Of a stretch of 64,000 nucleotides of DNA, positions 38,008 to 47,143 are shown piece by piece; the stretch's first letter is position 1, and every line of letters begins with the position of its first letter. Both the position numbers and the translations under genes were made by a program. This stretch comes from CALAED01 sp035765195 (GTDB lineage: Bacteria; Actinomycetota; Actinomycetes; Streptosporangiales; Streptosporangiaceae), in the NCBI GenBank assembly GCA_035765195.1, contig DASTYC010000019.1:234891-298890 (forward strand). The letters are read 5' to 3'. A model generated the notes under the pieces. It did no database searches, was not told the origin of the DNA, and was given only the letters and a program-made list of their open reading frames with translations.

Positions 38008-40284
38008 TCAGGTGCGGGCCTCGCGATCGGCACCCGAGATCGTCTCGGGCCCCGGCGGTGGACCCGCGGGCCGTTCGTCGACATCCTCCGGTTCGCCCCG
38101 GCGCCGTGTCCGCATCACCCGGAAGCCGACGCCCAGGAAGAGCACGACGAGGGCGACCCCCGTGATGAGGAGTGCCGTCTGTCCAAAGCCTGTCGCATTT
38201 ACCTGCATTTGGCGAGCGACCCCGATCGACCTGCGCCGCGGCGAGAGCAGCTCCAACCGGACGTCGGTCTTCCCGTTGGCGGCGGCCTTCATCGGGATCT
38301 GGATCGTGACCTTCTTCTCCGGCGGGATCGTCACCAGCGAGGGGAACCGGCCGATCTGCAGCCTGGCCGAGCTCGAGGTGACCTTGAGGTACACGGTGAT
38401 CGAGTGGCCGGGCACGTCGTTGGCGATCGTCACCGGCACCTGCCCGATCTCCCCGGCCAGGCTGGGCCCCTTGTTGAGGACGAAGTAGACCTTTTTCAGC
38501 TCGGCGCCGAACTCGGCGCGCAGGGCGTTCCTGGCCGCCCGGCCCCGGGAGGCGCCGCGCCGCCCCCGCCACGCCGACGACTCCAGGCGCAGCACCCCCT
38601 GCTCGAACCCGGTGAGCGGCGGATCGAAGATCGAGGCGAAGCGGCGCGCCTGCGCCCCCAGCGTCTGGACCGACCTGAGATAGGACGCGCTGAGCTCGTG
38701 CGACTGGTAGGCGGCCGGATAGCCGGTGAAGGTCCGCTGCGCGGGCGGGTCGCCGCCGGCCGTGCCGTTGTCGCTGGTGCCCGCGCCGCCGGTGGACAGC
38801 CGCGTCACCTCCTCCAGCGTGACCGGCTGCAGCCAGCGCGCCGCCCGGGTGTCCGACAGCAGGCGTGTCGCGAACCGCTCGCTGGGGCTCCACCGGCGGG
38901 GCGGAACGATCACCACGGTGCGCTGCAGCCCCGGCCGTTCCGCCGTGATCAGCGCCGTCTCGGCGAGGAACCGCTGCTCGGCCAGCACCTCGGCGCCGGG
39001 CGTGCGCAGGTCGGCGCCGATGACCGAGCTGATCGGCCGGTCGCCGGCCACGGCGTACTTCAGGCCGTCCGCGGTCGGCAGCGCGACGGCCGCGCTCGGC
39101 GTGTACGTCAGGGTGGGCGCGCCGGGCAGCACGTCGCTGCTCAGCAGGAAGACGCGGGTGCCGATGCGGCTGAGCTGGTTGAGGGTGTTCTGGTCGGCCA
39201 CGCCCTCCGGCGGCCAGGCCATCGGCGCCGGGGCCCGGCCGAAGGTGCTCTGCGCGGCCTCCATGGCCGGGGCCGAGTAGGCGTACCTGAGGTCGCTGCC
39301 GCGGCCGCGCCGGACGAGCGCCGTCACGTCGGGGTCGGCGTACGGCATCGCGAAGTAGGTCTGCCCGCCAACGGCGGCCTTGACGTCGGCGAGCCAGCGC
39401 TCGGCCGCCACGCTCTTCGGGTGTTCCGCGCCGGCCACCATGTACGGCTTGGTCATCGTCCGGGCGTCGTCGAGCAGTGCGGGATCGATGGCCCAGGTCA
39501 GCGGGGTCTCGGTGGCGCGCGCGGCGGCGACCAGGCCGGTCAGCCGGCCGTCTTGGCCGAAGGCGCCGGCCAGCCTGTCCTCGCGGAACCTGTTGTCGAT
39601 CGTGCGGTGCGGCACGTCGACGAGCGGCCACACCCACGCGATCTTGGTCGGCTTGAGCCGCTTCTTGTAGTCCTTGGGGACGAACGTCAGGAACGTCCGC
39701 TGGGCGCCGAGGACGCGGCCGGAGGCGTCGCTCGCCTCGACCGAGAGCGGATAGACGCCGAACGACCGGAAGCCCAGCTCCTTGGCGGTCGTCCGCAGCC
39801 GCCAGGACTGCCTGGCGCCCGGTGCGAGCCGCTGCGTCAGCTGCTGTGGACGCGCGGTCTGGATCGGCAGCCCGGGCGCGCCGGCTGCCGTCTGCTGGGT
39901 CAGCTCGCCGCGGCTGGCGAGCGGCCGCTGGGAGAATCGCAGCCGAACGGTGAGGCCGTTGATCGGCTGATTCGTTGAGTTCTGTAGGTAGCCCGCCAGA
40001 GAGATCTTGGATGTGGGCGCGGCCGCCTGCGGGGAGATCGACTCGATCACCATGCCGACCGGGCCGCGCCGCTGCGCGCGGGCGCCGGGTGCCGCGGCGG
40101 GTGCGGCGGCGGGTGGCGGGCCCGCGGTTATCGCCAGGCTCGGGCCCGCGGCCAGCGCCGGGCTCGGGGCCAGGGCGGCCGGCATGATCAGGGCCGCAAC
40201 GAGGGCGACGGCACGACGCAGCGGCGCTCGCCCACCGCGTCTGGGGACCGAAGGGGCCGCTCGACCCGCCGTCACGTCCGACAT
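38008..40284 (-). CDS. DUF6049 family secreted, membrane-anchored protein
   Basis: A 758-residue envelope protein upstream of murJ, the position of Rv3909 in M. tuberculosis. A signal sequence (LRRAVALVAALIMPAALAPSPALA) is followed by an Ala/Pro linker, an immunoglobulin-like region (GYLQNSTNQPINGLTVRLRFSQ), a large central domain that includes AWVWPLVDVPHRTIDNRF and PMAWPPEGVADQNTL (reminiscent of polysaccharide-deacetylase-like barrels), a second Ig-like region, and one C-terminal transmembrane helix with a basic tail (MRTRRRGEPEDVDE). Function unknown. Linkage to murJ and sigM suggests cell-wall involvement. Confidence 0.82.
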   Translation of the reverse strand: MSDVTAGRAAPSVPRRGGRAPLRRAVALVAALIMPAALAPSPALAAGPSLAITAGPPPAAAPAAAPGARAQRRGPVGMVIESISPQAAAPTSKISLAGYLQNSTNQPINGLTVRLRFSQRPLASRGELTQQTAAGAPGLPIQTARPQQLTQRLAPGARQSWRLRTTAKELGFRSFGVYPLSVEASDASGRVLGAQRTFLTFVPKDYKKRLKPTKIAWVWPLVDVPHRTIDNRFREDRLAGAFGQDGRLTGLVAAARATETPLTWAIDPALLDDARTMTKPYMVAGAEHPKSVAAERWLADVKAAVGGQTYFAMPYADPDVTALVRRGRGSDLRYAYSAPAMEAAQSTFGRAPAPMAWPPEGVADQNTLNQLSRIGTRVFLLSSDVLPGAPTLTYTPSAAVALPTADGLKYAVAGDRPISSVIGADLRTPGAEVLAEQRFLAETALITAERPGLQRTVVIVPPRRWSPSERFATRLLSDTRAARWLQPVTLEEVTRLSTGGAGTSDNGTAGGDPPAQRTFTGYPAAYQSHELSASYLRSVQTLGAQARRFASIFDPPLTGFEQGVLRLESSAWRGRRGASRGRAARNALRAEFGAELKKVYFVLNKGPSLAGEIGQVPVTIANDVPGHSITVYLKVTSSSARLQIGRFPSLVTIPPEKKVTIQIPMKAAANGKTDVRLELLSPRRRSIGVARQMQVNATGFGQTALLITGVALVVLFLGVGFRVMRTRRRGEPEDVDERPAGPPPGPETISGADREART

Positions 40285-40496
40285 GTCGCTAAAGGCGCGG
40301 TAGACGGGGGCGGTTCAGCGCCCTTCCGGCCGAGTCGATGTCACGCCGCTTCACGGCCTCGATCGTAGTGCCGCGACGACCGTCCTTGGTGATCGGTCGC
40401 GGCTTCGCCCACCACGAAATCCCGATTTATCCCGCTGACGCCGTCTCCACCTCGCCTGGGGAGGCCCGCGCCGCCCGTCTCTTCGCTCCTTGATCA

Positions 40497-41039
40497 CTAC
40501 CTTGCGGCCGAGCGCCTGGCCCGGGCGCGCCGCAGCATCGGGGTGGTGGGCGGGAGGTCCACCGGCTTTCCGCCGCACAGCGCGAAGAGGTCGAGCGCGC
40601 GAATGCCCAGCGCGGTCCGCGACTCACCCGTCGTGGTGTAGACGACGTGGTCGACGTGCAGCCGGTCGATCGCCCGTTGCTCGATGAGCACGGGCATGTC
40701 CTCGGGCAGCAACAGCGGGGCGACGAGTTCGGCGGCGTAGGCGGTGGCGGCGTTCACGGCATCGGCGGGGGCGGGCCGTACCGTCCGGGCGCCGAGCGGG
40801 CCGAGCAGCGCCTCCGCCTTGGGCCTGACGCCGGCGGTGACCACGACGGCGGCGAGATATCGTTCCCCTTGCGTGGCGGGATCGACCTGATAGACGCGCG
40901 TCGCGAGGCAATGCTTGGCCGGCAGGCCGAGCGCCTTGGGCAAGTCGTCCGCGTTCGAGATGGCGCGCGGCAGCCGTACGATTTCGTGCAGCGTCTCGCG
41001 CTCGAGGAGCATGCGGTGAATGGCGAGGGCGTCCTTCAT
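40497..41039 (-). CDS. YbaK/EbsC-type aminoacyl-tRNA deacylase domain protein
   Basis: A 180-residue single-domain protein with the YbaK/ProXp-like layout: LPKALGLPAKHCLATRVYQVD near residue 48, YLAAVVVTAGVRPKAEALLGPLGARTVRPA, and the terminal VVYTTTGESRTALGIRALDLFAL strand. Such proteins hydrolyse mischarged aminoacyl-tRNAs. ATG 41037-41039 has GGAGG 6-7 nt upstream; the 13 residues before it in frame are not supported. It is divergent from pcnA. In many actinobacteria a NUDIX gene sits at this place; here none is present. Confidence 0.75.
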   Translation of the reverse strand: MKDALAIHRMLLERETLHEIVRLPRAISNADDLPKALGLPAKHCLATRVYQVDPATQGERYLAAVVVTAGVRPKAEALLGPLGARTVRPAPADAVNAATAYAAELVAPLLLPEDMPVLIEQRAIDRLHVDHVVYTTTGESRTALGIRALDLFALCGGKPVDLPPTTPMLRRARARRSAAR

Positions 41040-41189
41040 CGTCTGCCTCCGTCCTGCGGGGACTTCGTGCCCCCGCACCTCCCGTGGATCGTTCAGCCGG
41101 CGTGCCTCATCAATCGCGTCCGGAAACGTAACGCGAGAGCGCGCTGCGCGATTCGATCTTGTCGTCGATCTGCAAGGGACCTACCCGTA

Positions 41190-42647
41190 ATGGCCGTGCC
41201 AAACGAGCTGACTCCCGACCAGCGCAAGGCGATCGCCGAGCTGCTTCGTCGTGTCGCCCCCGTTGCGGATGAGCTCGGCCATCGATTCACTGCGGCGGGC
41301 CATGAACTCGCGCTCGTCGGCGGGCCGGTGCGCGACGCGCTGTTGCGTCGCGCGGGCAGTGATCTCGACCTCACGACGGATGCCCACCCGGAGCGAATCT
41401 TGGAGATCGTCGAGGGCTGGGCAGACGCGGTGTGGACGATCGGTATTGAGTTCGGCACCGTTGGTCTCCGCAAGGGGGACTATCAGCTAGAGATTACGAC
41501 GTATCGGAGCGAAACGTACGACCCAAAGTCACGCAAACCGGAAATTTTGTACGGAACTTCACTTAATGAAGATCTTGCTCGACGCGACTTCGCCGTGAAC
41601 GCCATGGCCGCCCGGCTGCCCGGCCACGAGTTCGTCGACCCCTTCGGCGGCCTGTCCGACCTGCGGCGCAAGACGTTGCGCACCCCCGGGCTGCCCGAGA
41701 CCTCCTTCGGCGACGACCCGTTGCGCATGCTGCGCGCCGCTCGCTTCGCCTCCCAGCTCGGCTTCACCGTCGACCCCGCGGTCAACGCCGCCATGTCGCG
41801 CATGGCGGGGCGCATCGAGATCGTCTCGGCGGAGCGGATCAGGGACGAACTGTCCAAGCTGCTGTGCGGCGCGCATCCGCGGGCCGGTCTTGCGCTGCTC
41901 GTCGACAGCGGGCTCGCCGCGCACGTGCTGCCCGAGCTGCCGAAGCTGCGGCTGGAGATCGACGAGCACCATCGCCACAAGGACGTGTACGACCACACGC
42001 TCATCGTGCTGGAACAGGCGATCGCCCAAGAGGAGGACGGCCCCGACCTGGTGTTGCGCCTGGCCGCCCTGCTGCACGACATCGGCAAGCCCAAGACCCG
42101 GTCGTTCGAGCCGGGCGGACGCGTGTCGTTCCATCACCATGAGGTCGTCGGCGCCAAGATGGCCCGCCACCGCCTCATGGAGCTGCGCTATCCCAAGGAC
42201 GTCATCGCGGACGTGGCCCGGCTGGTCGAGCTGCATCTGCGCTTTCACGGGTACGGCACGGGCGAGTGGACCGACTCGGCGGTGCGCCGCTACGTACGCG
42301 ACGCGGGCCATCTGCTGCCGCGGCTGCACAAGCTCACCCGGGCCGACTGCACGACCCGCAACCGGCGCAAGGCCATCGCGCTGTCGCGTGCCTACGACGA
42401 CCTGGAGCGGCGGATCGAGCGGCTGGCCCAGGAGGAGGAGCTCGCCAAGATCCGCCCGGAGCTCGACGGGAACGAGATCCAGGAGATCCTCGGCATCAGG
42501 CCGGGCCCGATCGTGGGCAAGGCGTGGAAGTTCCTGTACGAGCTGCGCCTCGACCGCGGCGTCATCGGCAAGGAGGCCGCGACCAGAGAGCTGCTCGACT
42601 GGGCCCGCGCCCAGGGCCTCGACCCCCCGGAGCCCCGGGATCGCTGA
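41190..42647 (+). CDS. pcnA: CCA tRNA nucleotidyltransferase / PcnA-family polymerase
   Basis: A 485-residue class II nucleotidyltransferase. The active site is LVGGPVRDALLRRAGSDLDLTTDA with Asp58 and Asp60; RRDFAVNAMA and FGDDPLRMLRAARFASQLGF are the template-reading motifs. An HD domain follows (LLHDIGKPKTRSF, FHHHEVVGAKMA), seen in actinobacterial CCA-adding enzymes and absent from short ones. It adds or repairs the 3' CCA of tRNAs, which matters here because tRNA-Ile in this window does not encode CCA. It is convergent with the MFS gene with a 16-bp gap. Confidence 0.92.
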   Translation: MAVPNELTPDQRKAIAELLRRVAPVADELGHRFTAAGHELALVGGPVRDALLRRAGSDLDLTTDAHPERILEIVEGWADAVWTIGIEFGTVGLRKGDYQLEITTYRSETYDPKSRKPEILYGTSLNEDLARRDFAVNAMAARLPGHEFVDPFGGLSDLRRKTLRTPGLPETSFGDDPLRMLRAARFASQLGFTVDPAVNAAMSRMAGRIEIVSAERIRDELSKLLCGAHPRAGLALLVDSGLAAHVLPELPKLRLEIDEHHRHKDVYDHTLIVLEQAIAQEEDGPDLVLRLAALLHDIGKPKTRSFEPGGRVSFHHHEVVGAKMARHRLMELRYPKDVIADVARLVELHLRFHGYGTGEWTDSAVRRYVRDAGHLLPRLHKLTRADCTTRNRRKAIALSRAYDDLERRIERLAQEEELAKIRPELDGNEIQEILGIRPGPIVGKAWKFLYELRLDRGVIGKEAATRELLDWARAQGLDPPEPRDR

Positions 42648-42663
42648 TGGTGATCGGCCGCGG

Positions 42664-43962
42664 TCAGGGCGCGACCGGCGTCCGGGCGTCACGAGCGGCG
42701 GCGAGTCCGTACAGGGCCGCCGCGAGGGCGTACCCGGCCACGATGACGGCGAGCATGGAGTAGGACTTGCCGTTGGCCGGCATGGCCGCCGCCGCGACCG
42801 CCGCGCCGCAGACGAACGTCACGTTGAACAGCATGTCGTACACCGAGAAGACCCGGCCGCGGTAGGCGTCAAGCACCGCCTGCTGCACGATCGTGTCGAC
42901 ACAGATCTTCACCCCCTGGGCGATCAGGCCGAGCACGAAGCCGCTGATCACGAAGAGCACCTCGTCGAAGGGCGCCGCCAAGACCAGCTCGGCGACCGCG
43001 GCGACGCCGAGCAGCAGCGTGATCCAGGCGCGCATCCCGATGCGCTTCACCGCCGGCGGCGTGATCACCGCGGCGAGGAAGTAGCCGACGCCGGACGCGC
43101 CGAGCACCACCGCCGCTCCGCCCAGGCCCGCCTCGGCGGACGTCGCGAAGTAGTTGCGGAACAGCAGCAGCGTCATCAGCGTCCAAATGCCGTACAGGAA
43201 GCGGTGCATCGAGATGGCGGCCAACGCGATCGCCGCCGGCCGGCGGCGCCAGACGTGCCGGACCCCGTCGGCGAGGCCGCGGACCACATTGACGAGGGCC
43301 TCGCGGGTCTGCGGCCGCTCCTCCTCGTCGTAGTCGGGGCCGAGCCGTTCGCGGCCGAGCCTGGTCGCCGCCAGGCTCGCGGCGACATAGGCGGCCGCGG
43401 CGCACACCATGATGAGCGCCGTCCCGACGTGGCCGGCGCCGAACAGCCGCCGCAGCAGATAACCGACGCCCGCGCCGGCGAAGGCGATGATCGTCCCCGA
43501 AGTGACCGACAGCGAGTTGGCCGTGACCAGCAACCCGCTGTCGCGGTCGACGACGTGGGGCAGGGCCGCCGAGAGCGCGGCCAGGAAGAACCGGTTGACG
43601 CCGAGCCCGACGATCGCGGCCAGGAAGAACAGCGGCCCGTCGTTGCCGACGGCCAGCAGCGCGGCGACCACCCCGACCAGGGCCGCCCGCAGCAGCGGCT
43701 CGTACACAAGGATCTGCCGGCGCCACCAGCGGTCGATGAACACGCCCACGAACGGGCCGAGCAGCGAGTAGGGCACCAGCAGCCCGGCGAAGCCCGCGGC
43801 GGCCTTGGCCGCCGATGTCTGCTGCTCGGGCGAGAAGAAGAAGTAGCCCGCGAGCCCGACCTGGAACACGCCGTCGGAGCACTGGGAGATCAACCGCGTG
43901 GCGTACAGCCGACGGAAGTCCCGTACGCGCAGCACCGCGCGCAGGCCCGGTAGGACGGCCAC
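42664..43962 (-). CDS. MFS transporter
   Basis: A 432-residue major facilitator with about 12 transmembrane helices. It has an N-terminal VRDFRRLYATRLISQCSDGVFQVG motif, as in ENT/MFS_3 type exporters, and LLGPFVGVFIDRWWRRQILV, a variant of the loop 2-3 motif. The long cytoplasmic loop in the middle is charged (ERLGPDYDEEERPQTREAL). The start is GTG. Direction is probably export, but no substrate can be assigned. It reads toward pcnA and away from the oligopeptide operon. Confidence 0.85.
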   Translation of the reverse strand: MAVLPGLRAVLRVRDFRRLYATRLISQCSDGVFQVGLAGYFFFSPEQQTSAAKAAAGFAGLLVPYSLLGPFVGVFIDRWWRRQILVYEPLLRAALVGVVAALLAVGNDGPLFFLAAIVGLGVNRFFLAALSAALPHVVDRDSGLLVTANSLSVTSGTIIAFAGAGVGYLLRRLFGAGHVGTALIMVCAAAAYVAASLAATRLGRERLGPDYDEEERPQTREALVNVVRGLADGVRHVWRRRPAAIALAAISMHRFLYGIWTLMTLLLFRNYFATSAEAGLGGAAVVLGASGVGYFLAAVITPPAVKRIGMRAWITLLLGVAAVAELVLAAPFDEVLFVISGFVLGLIAQGVKICVDTIVQQAVLDAYRGRVFSVYDMLFNVTFVCGAAVAAAAMPANGKSYSMLAVIVAGYALAAALYGLAAARDARTPVAP

Positions 43963-43986
43963 CTGATCAGCCTAGTCACACCCGCC

Positions 43987-44033
43987 GCCGTGCCCGCGCG
44001 GCGACGCTCCGGCGGCGCGCGCCCGGGCACGGC
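43987..44033. terminator. Hairpin after the oligopeptide ABC operon
   Basis: GCCGTGCCCG (43987-43996) pairs perfectly with CGGGCACGGC (44024-44033); flanking CACCCGCC-like and GGCGGGTG-like bases extend it. It lies just past the dppB-type stop, where the operon transcript should end. Confidence 0.6.
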
Positions 44034-44048
44034 GGGGCGGGTGAGCGG

Positions 44049-45011
44049 TCAGGTGACCCGGACGCGCGGGTCGAGGACGGAATACAACAGGTCGACGATC
44101 AGGTTCGCGACCACGATGAACAGCGCCACGAAGATCGTGCAACCGATGATCGTCGGGGTGTCGCCGATGAAGAGCGAGTGCACGATGAGGAAGCCGAACC
44201 CGTTGAGCCCGAACACGGACTCGGTGACCAGCGTGCCGCCGATGAGGTAGCCGATGTCGACGCCGAACTGCGTGACGACCGGGGTGAGCGCGGCGCGCAG
44301 CCCGTGCCGGTAGACCACCCGGCGCTCCGGCAACCCCTTGGCGCGGGCCGTCCTGATGTAGTCCTCGCCCAGCACGTCGAGCATCGACGACCGGGTCATC
44401 CTCGTATAGGTGGCGGTCATCAGGTACGCCAGCGCGACCCACGGCAGGACCATGCGCGACAGGAACAGCCCCGGATCGGCGAAGAAGCTCCCCGGCGGCC
44501 CCACGTCGAACAGCTCCACCCCGTTCGTGCGCAGCTTGAAGAACAGCGCGTAGGTCAAGGTGAGCGCCAGCACGGCCGGCGGCACCGAGATCCCGATGAG
44601 CACGAACACCGTCGCGCCGCGGTCGAAGAGGCTGCGGGCCTTGGTGGCGCTGAGCACCCCGGTGAAGATGCCGAAGCACAGCCAGATGATGCCGGCGCCG
44701 AAGACGAGCCACATCGTGGTCGGCAGCGCGCCCCTGATCAACGTCCAGACGCCGACGTTGCCGTTGACGTAGGACGTGCCCAGGTCGAACTGGACCAGGT
44801 GGCCCATGTAGCGGCCGTACTGCACCATGAGCGGATCATCGAGGCCAAGCGCCTGCCGGATGGCGTTGACGGTCGCCTGGGTCGCGCGCTCGCCGGCGAT
44901 GGCGCGGGCCGGGTCGGCGGGCACCCAGTAGGCCATGACGAACACGCTGGTCGAGACCAGCCACAGCGTGAGCACGCCGAGCAACAGCCTGCGGACAAGG
45001 AATCGGAACAT
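44049..45011 (-). CDS. Oligopeptide ABC transporter permease (DppB/OppB type)
   Basis: A 320-residue permease with six helices. N-terminal MFRFLVRRLLLGVLTLWLVSTSVF is the usual signature, followed by the LGLDDPLMVQYGRYMGHLVQFDLG periplasmic loop. The EAA loop is EDYIRTARAKGLPERRVVYRHGLRAALTPVV, which contacts the ATPase. ATG 45009-45011 is chosen; the 21 codons upstream lie in the preceding gene's spacer and lack a ribosome site. Last gene of the operon, 11 bp after the DppC-type permease. Confidence 0.94.
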   Translation of the reverse strand: MFRFLVRRLLLGVLTLWLVSTSVFVMAYWVPADPARAIAGERATQATVNAIRQALGLDDPLMVQYGRYMGHLVQFDLGTSYVNGNVGVWTLIRGALPTTMWLVFGAGIIWLCFGIFTGVLSATKARSLFDRGATVFVLIGISVPPAVLALTLTYALFFKLRTNGVELFDVGPPGSFFADPGLFLSRMVLPWVALAYLMTATYTRMTRSSMLDVLGEDYIRTARAKGLPERRVVYRHGLRAALTPVVTQFGVDIGYLIGGTLVTESVFGLNGFGFLIVHSLFIGDTPTIIGCTIFVALFIVVANLIVDLLYSVLDPRVRVT

Positions 45012-45022
45012 GGCTCGAACCC

Positions 45023-46048
45023 CTACCTTCCGCTCACCGCGCCGGCGCTGCCGGGCTCGCTCGGAGTCCGCCACCGCCGCGATGTCTTGCCCGACTTACC
45101 GGCCCTGGCCATGATGCGTTCGCTGCGCGGGTCGAGCGCGTCGCGAACCCCGTCGCCGAGCAGGTTGAAGACGAGGGTGGTCAACAGCAGCATCCCGCTC
45201 GGCACGAACAGATACCACCAGGCCACCCGGTAGTACTGGGTCGACTCGCTGAGCATGCCGCCCCAGCTCGGGATGCGGATGTCGACGCCGGCGCCGAGGA
45301 AGGTCAGCGTCGACTCGGTCACGATCGCCTGCGGGATGAGCAGCGTCACCAGCACGATCACCGGCGCGAGCAGGTTCGGCAGGATGTCGATCACCAAGAT
45401 CCGCAGCCGGCTCGCGCCGAGCGAGCGGGCCGCCTCGACGAACTCCCGTGCCTTGATCGCGATGACCTGCCCGCGCACGATCCGCGCCATGGCGGCGAAC
45501 GAGAACGAGGCGATGACGACGATCACCATGGTCTTGCTCGGACCGATCGTGGCGGCCGCGACCAGCGCCACGATCAGGTAGGGGAAGGAGAGCACGATCT
45601 CGAGCAGCCGGGAGATGACGGCGTCGGCCCAGCCGCTGAAGTAGCCGGCGAGCAGGCCGATCGTCACCCCGACGATGGTGGCGAAGAACGTGGAGAGCAG
45701 ACCCACCTCGAGCGACACCCGCGCCCCGTAGACGGCCCGGGAGAAGATGTCGCGGCCGAGATGGTCGGTGCCGAACAGGTGGTCGGCGCTCGGGCCGATG
45801 GGCAGCCCGTCGGCGTCCAGGCCGGTGTTCGTGTTCGTCTTGGTGGGGTCGGTGCCGAACCAGTGTGTGAGGACCGGCGCGAAGATCGCCATCAAAAGGA
45901 TCACGATGATGATGATCGACGAGATGATGGCGACCTTGTCCTGGCGCAATCGTGCCCAGGCGAGCTGCCACGGGGTGCGCCCCTGGATGGTGCGGGTCGG
46001 CTCGGCATCGGCCGGCGCGACCTCGGTCTCGAGTTCTGTCAGGCTCAT
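45023..46048 (-). CDS. Oligopeptide ABC transporter permease (DppC/OppC type)
   Basis: A 341-residue permease with a roughly 35-residue cytoplasmic N-terminus, a first helix of isoleucine-rich sequence (VAIISSIIIIVILLMAIFAP), the DHLFGTDHLGRDIFSRAVYGARVSL motif and the EAA loop REFVEAARSLGASRLRILVIDILPNLL. It forms the translocation pore with the DppB-type partner. The C-terminus (about 30 residues) is a basic extension. 15 bp after the OppF-type ATPase gene. Confidence 0.95.
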   Translation of the reverse strand: MSLTELETEVAPADAEPTRTIQGRTPWQLAWARLRQDKVAIISSIIIIVILLMAIFAPVLTHWFGTDPTKTNTNTGLDADGLPIGPSADHLFGTDHLGRDIFSRAVYGARVSLEVGLLSTFFATIVGVTIGLLAGYFSGWADAVISRLLEIVLSFPYLIVALVAAATIGPSKTMVIVVIASFSFAAMARIVRGQVIAIKAREFVEAARSLGASRLRILVIDILPNLLAPVIVLVTLLIPQAIVTESTLTFLGAGVDIRIPSWGGMLSESTQYYRVAWWYLFVPSGMLLLTTLVFNLLGDGVRDALDPRSERIMARAGKSGKTSRRWRTPSEPGSAGAVSGR

Positions 46049-46063
46049 CGTTGACCCCTGGGT

Positions 46064-47143
46064 CTAAGCGCTCGGGAGCGTCGGCTCGGTGGACTGCTGC
46101 TCGATGGTCGACCGCTCGTGCGTGAGCTGCTCGCCCGCCTCTACGGGGAAGTGGCAGGCGGCGACGTGGTCGTCGGGGTCGCCGTGGCGGGCGACCAGCG
46201 CCGGCTCCTCGGTGACGCAGCGTTCTTGCGCCTTGGGGCAGCGCGGGTGGAACCGGCAGCCGGACGGCGGGTTGACCGGCGACGGCACGTCTCCGGACAG
46301 CACGATCCGCTGGCGCTTCTCTGACCGGTCGGGGTCGGCGATGGAGGCCGCGGAAAGCAGCGCGTTGGTGTAGGGGTGACGCGGCCGCTCGTACAGCGTC
46401 TCGCTCTCGGACAGCTCGGCCACCTTGCCGAGATACATCACGGCCACGCGGTCGCTGACGTGCCGGACGACCGAAAGGTCGTGCGCGATGAAGATGTAGG
46501 TCAGGCCCAGTTCCTTTTGCAGGTCCTTGAGCAGGTTGATGACCTGGGCCTGGATCGACACGTCGAGCGCCGAGACCGGCTCGTCGCACACGATGAGCTT
46601 GGGCCGCAGGGCCAGCGCCCTGGCCACGCCGATGCGCTGCCGCTGCCCGCCGGAGAACTCGGCGGGGAAGCGGTTGTAGTGCTCGGGGTTGAGGCCGACG
46701 AGCTCCATCAGCTCCTGCACGCGCCGCTTGCGCTCCGCGCCGTCGGCGATCTTATGGATGACGAACGGGTCGGCGATGATCGAGCCGACGCGGCGGCGCG
46801 GGTTCAGCGAACCGTAGGGATCCTGGAAGATCATTTGCACGTCGCGGCGGAAGGCCTTCATCCGGCTGCCGCGCAGCCCGGTGATGTCGGTGCCGTCGAA
46901 GAAGATGCGGCCGCCCGTCACGGGATGCAGGCCGGTGACGCAGCGGGCCAGGGTGGACTTTCCGCACCCGGTCTCACCGACGATGCCGAGAGTCTCGCCG
47001 CGGGTGACGTCGAGGCTCACACCGTCCACGGCGTGCACACGGGCGATCTCCTTTTGGAAGATGATGCCCTGCTTAATGGGGAAATGCTTGTACACGTCCT
47101 GGATGCTGACGAGTACGTCGCCCCCCGCGGTGGGTTCACTCAT
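46064..47143 (-). CDS. Oligopeptide ABC transporter ATP-binding protein (OppF/DppF type)
   Basis: A 359-residue ATPase starting at ATG 47141-47143, overlapping the OppD-type stop by 4 bp (ATGA). Walker A GETGCGKST, Q-loop MIFQDPYGSLNPR, signature FSGGQRQRIGVARAL, Walker B LIVCDEPVSALD and the switch histidine IAHDLSVV are complete. The C-terminal oligopeptide-ABC region with GCRFHPRCPKAQERC contains the paired Cys typical of this subfamily. Confidence 0.95.
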   Translation of the reverse strand: MSEPTAGGDVLVSIQDVYKHFPIKQGIIFQKEIARVHAVDGVSLDVTRGETLGIVGETGCGKSTLARCVTGLHPVTGGRIFFDGTDITGLRGSRMKAFRRDVQMIFQDPYGSLNPRRRVGSIIADPFVIHKIADGAERKRRVQELMELVGLNPEHYNRFPAEFSGGQRQRIGVARALALRPKLIVCDEPVSALDVSIQAQVINLLKDLQKELGLTYIFIAHDLSVVRHVSDRVAVMYLGKVAELSESETLYERPRHPYTNALLSAASIADPDRSEKRQRIVLSGDVPSPVNPPSGCRFHPRCPKAQERCVTEEPALVARHGDPDDHVAACHFPVEAGEQLTHERSTIEQQSTEPTLPSA

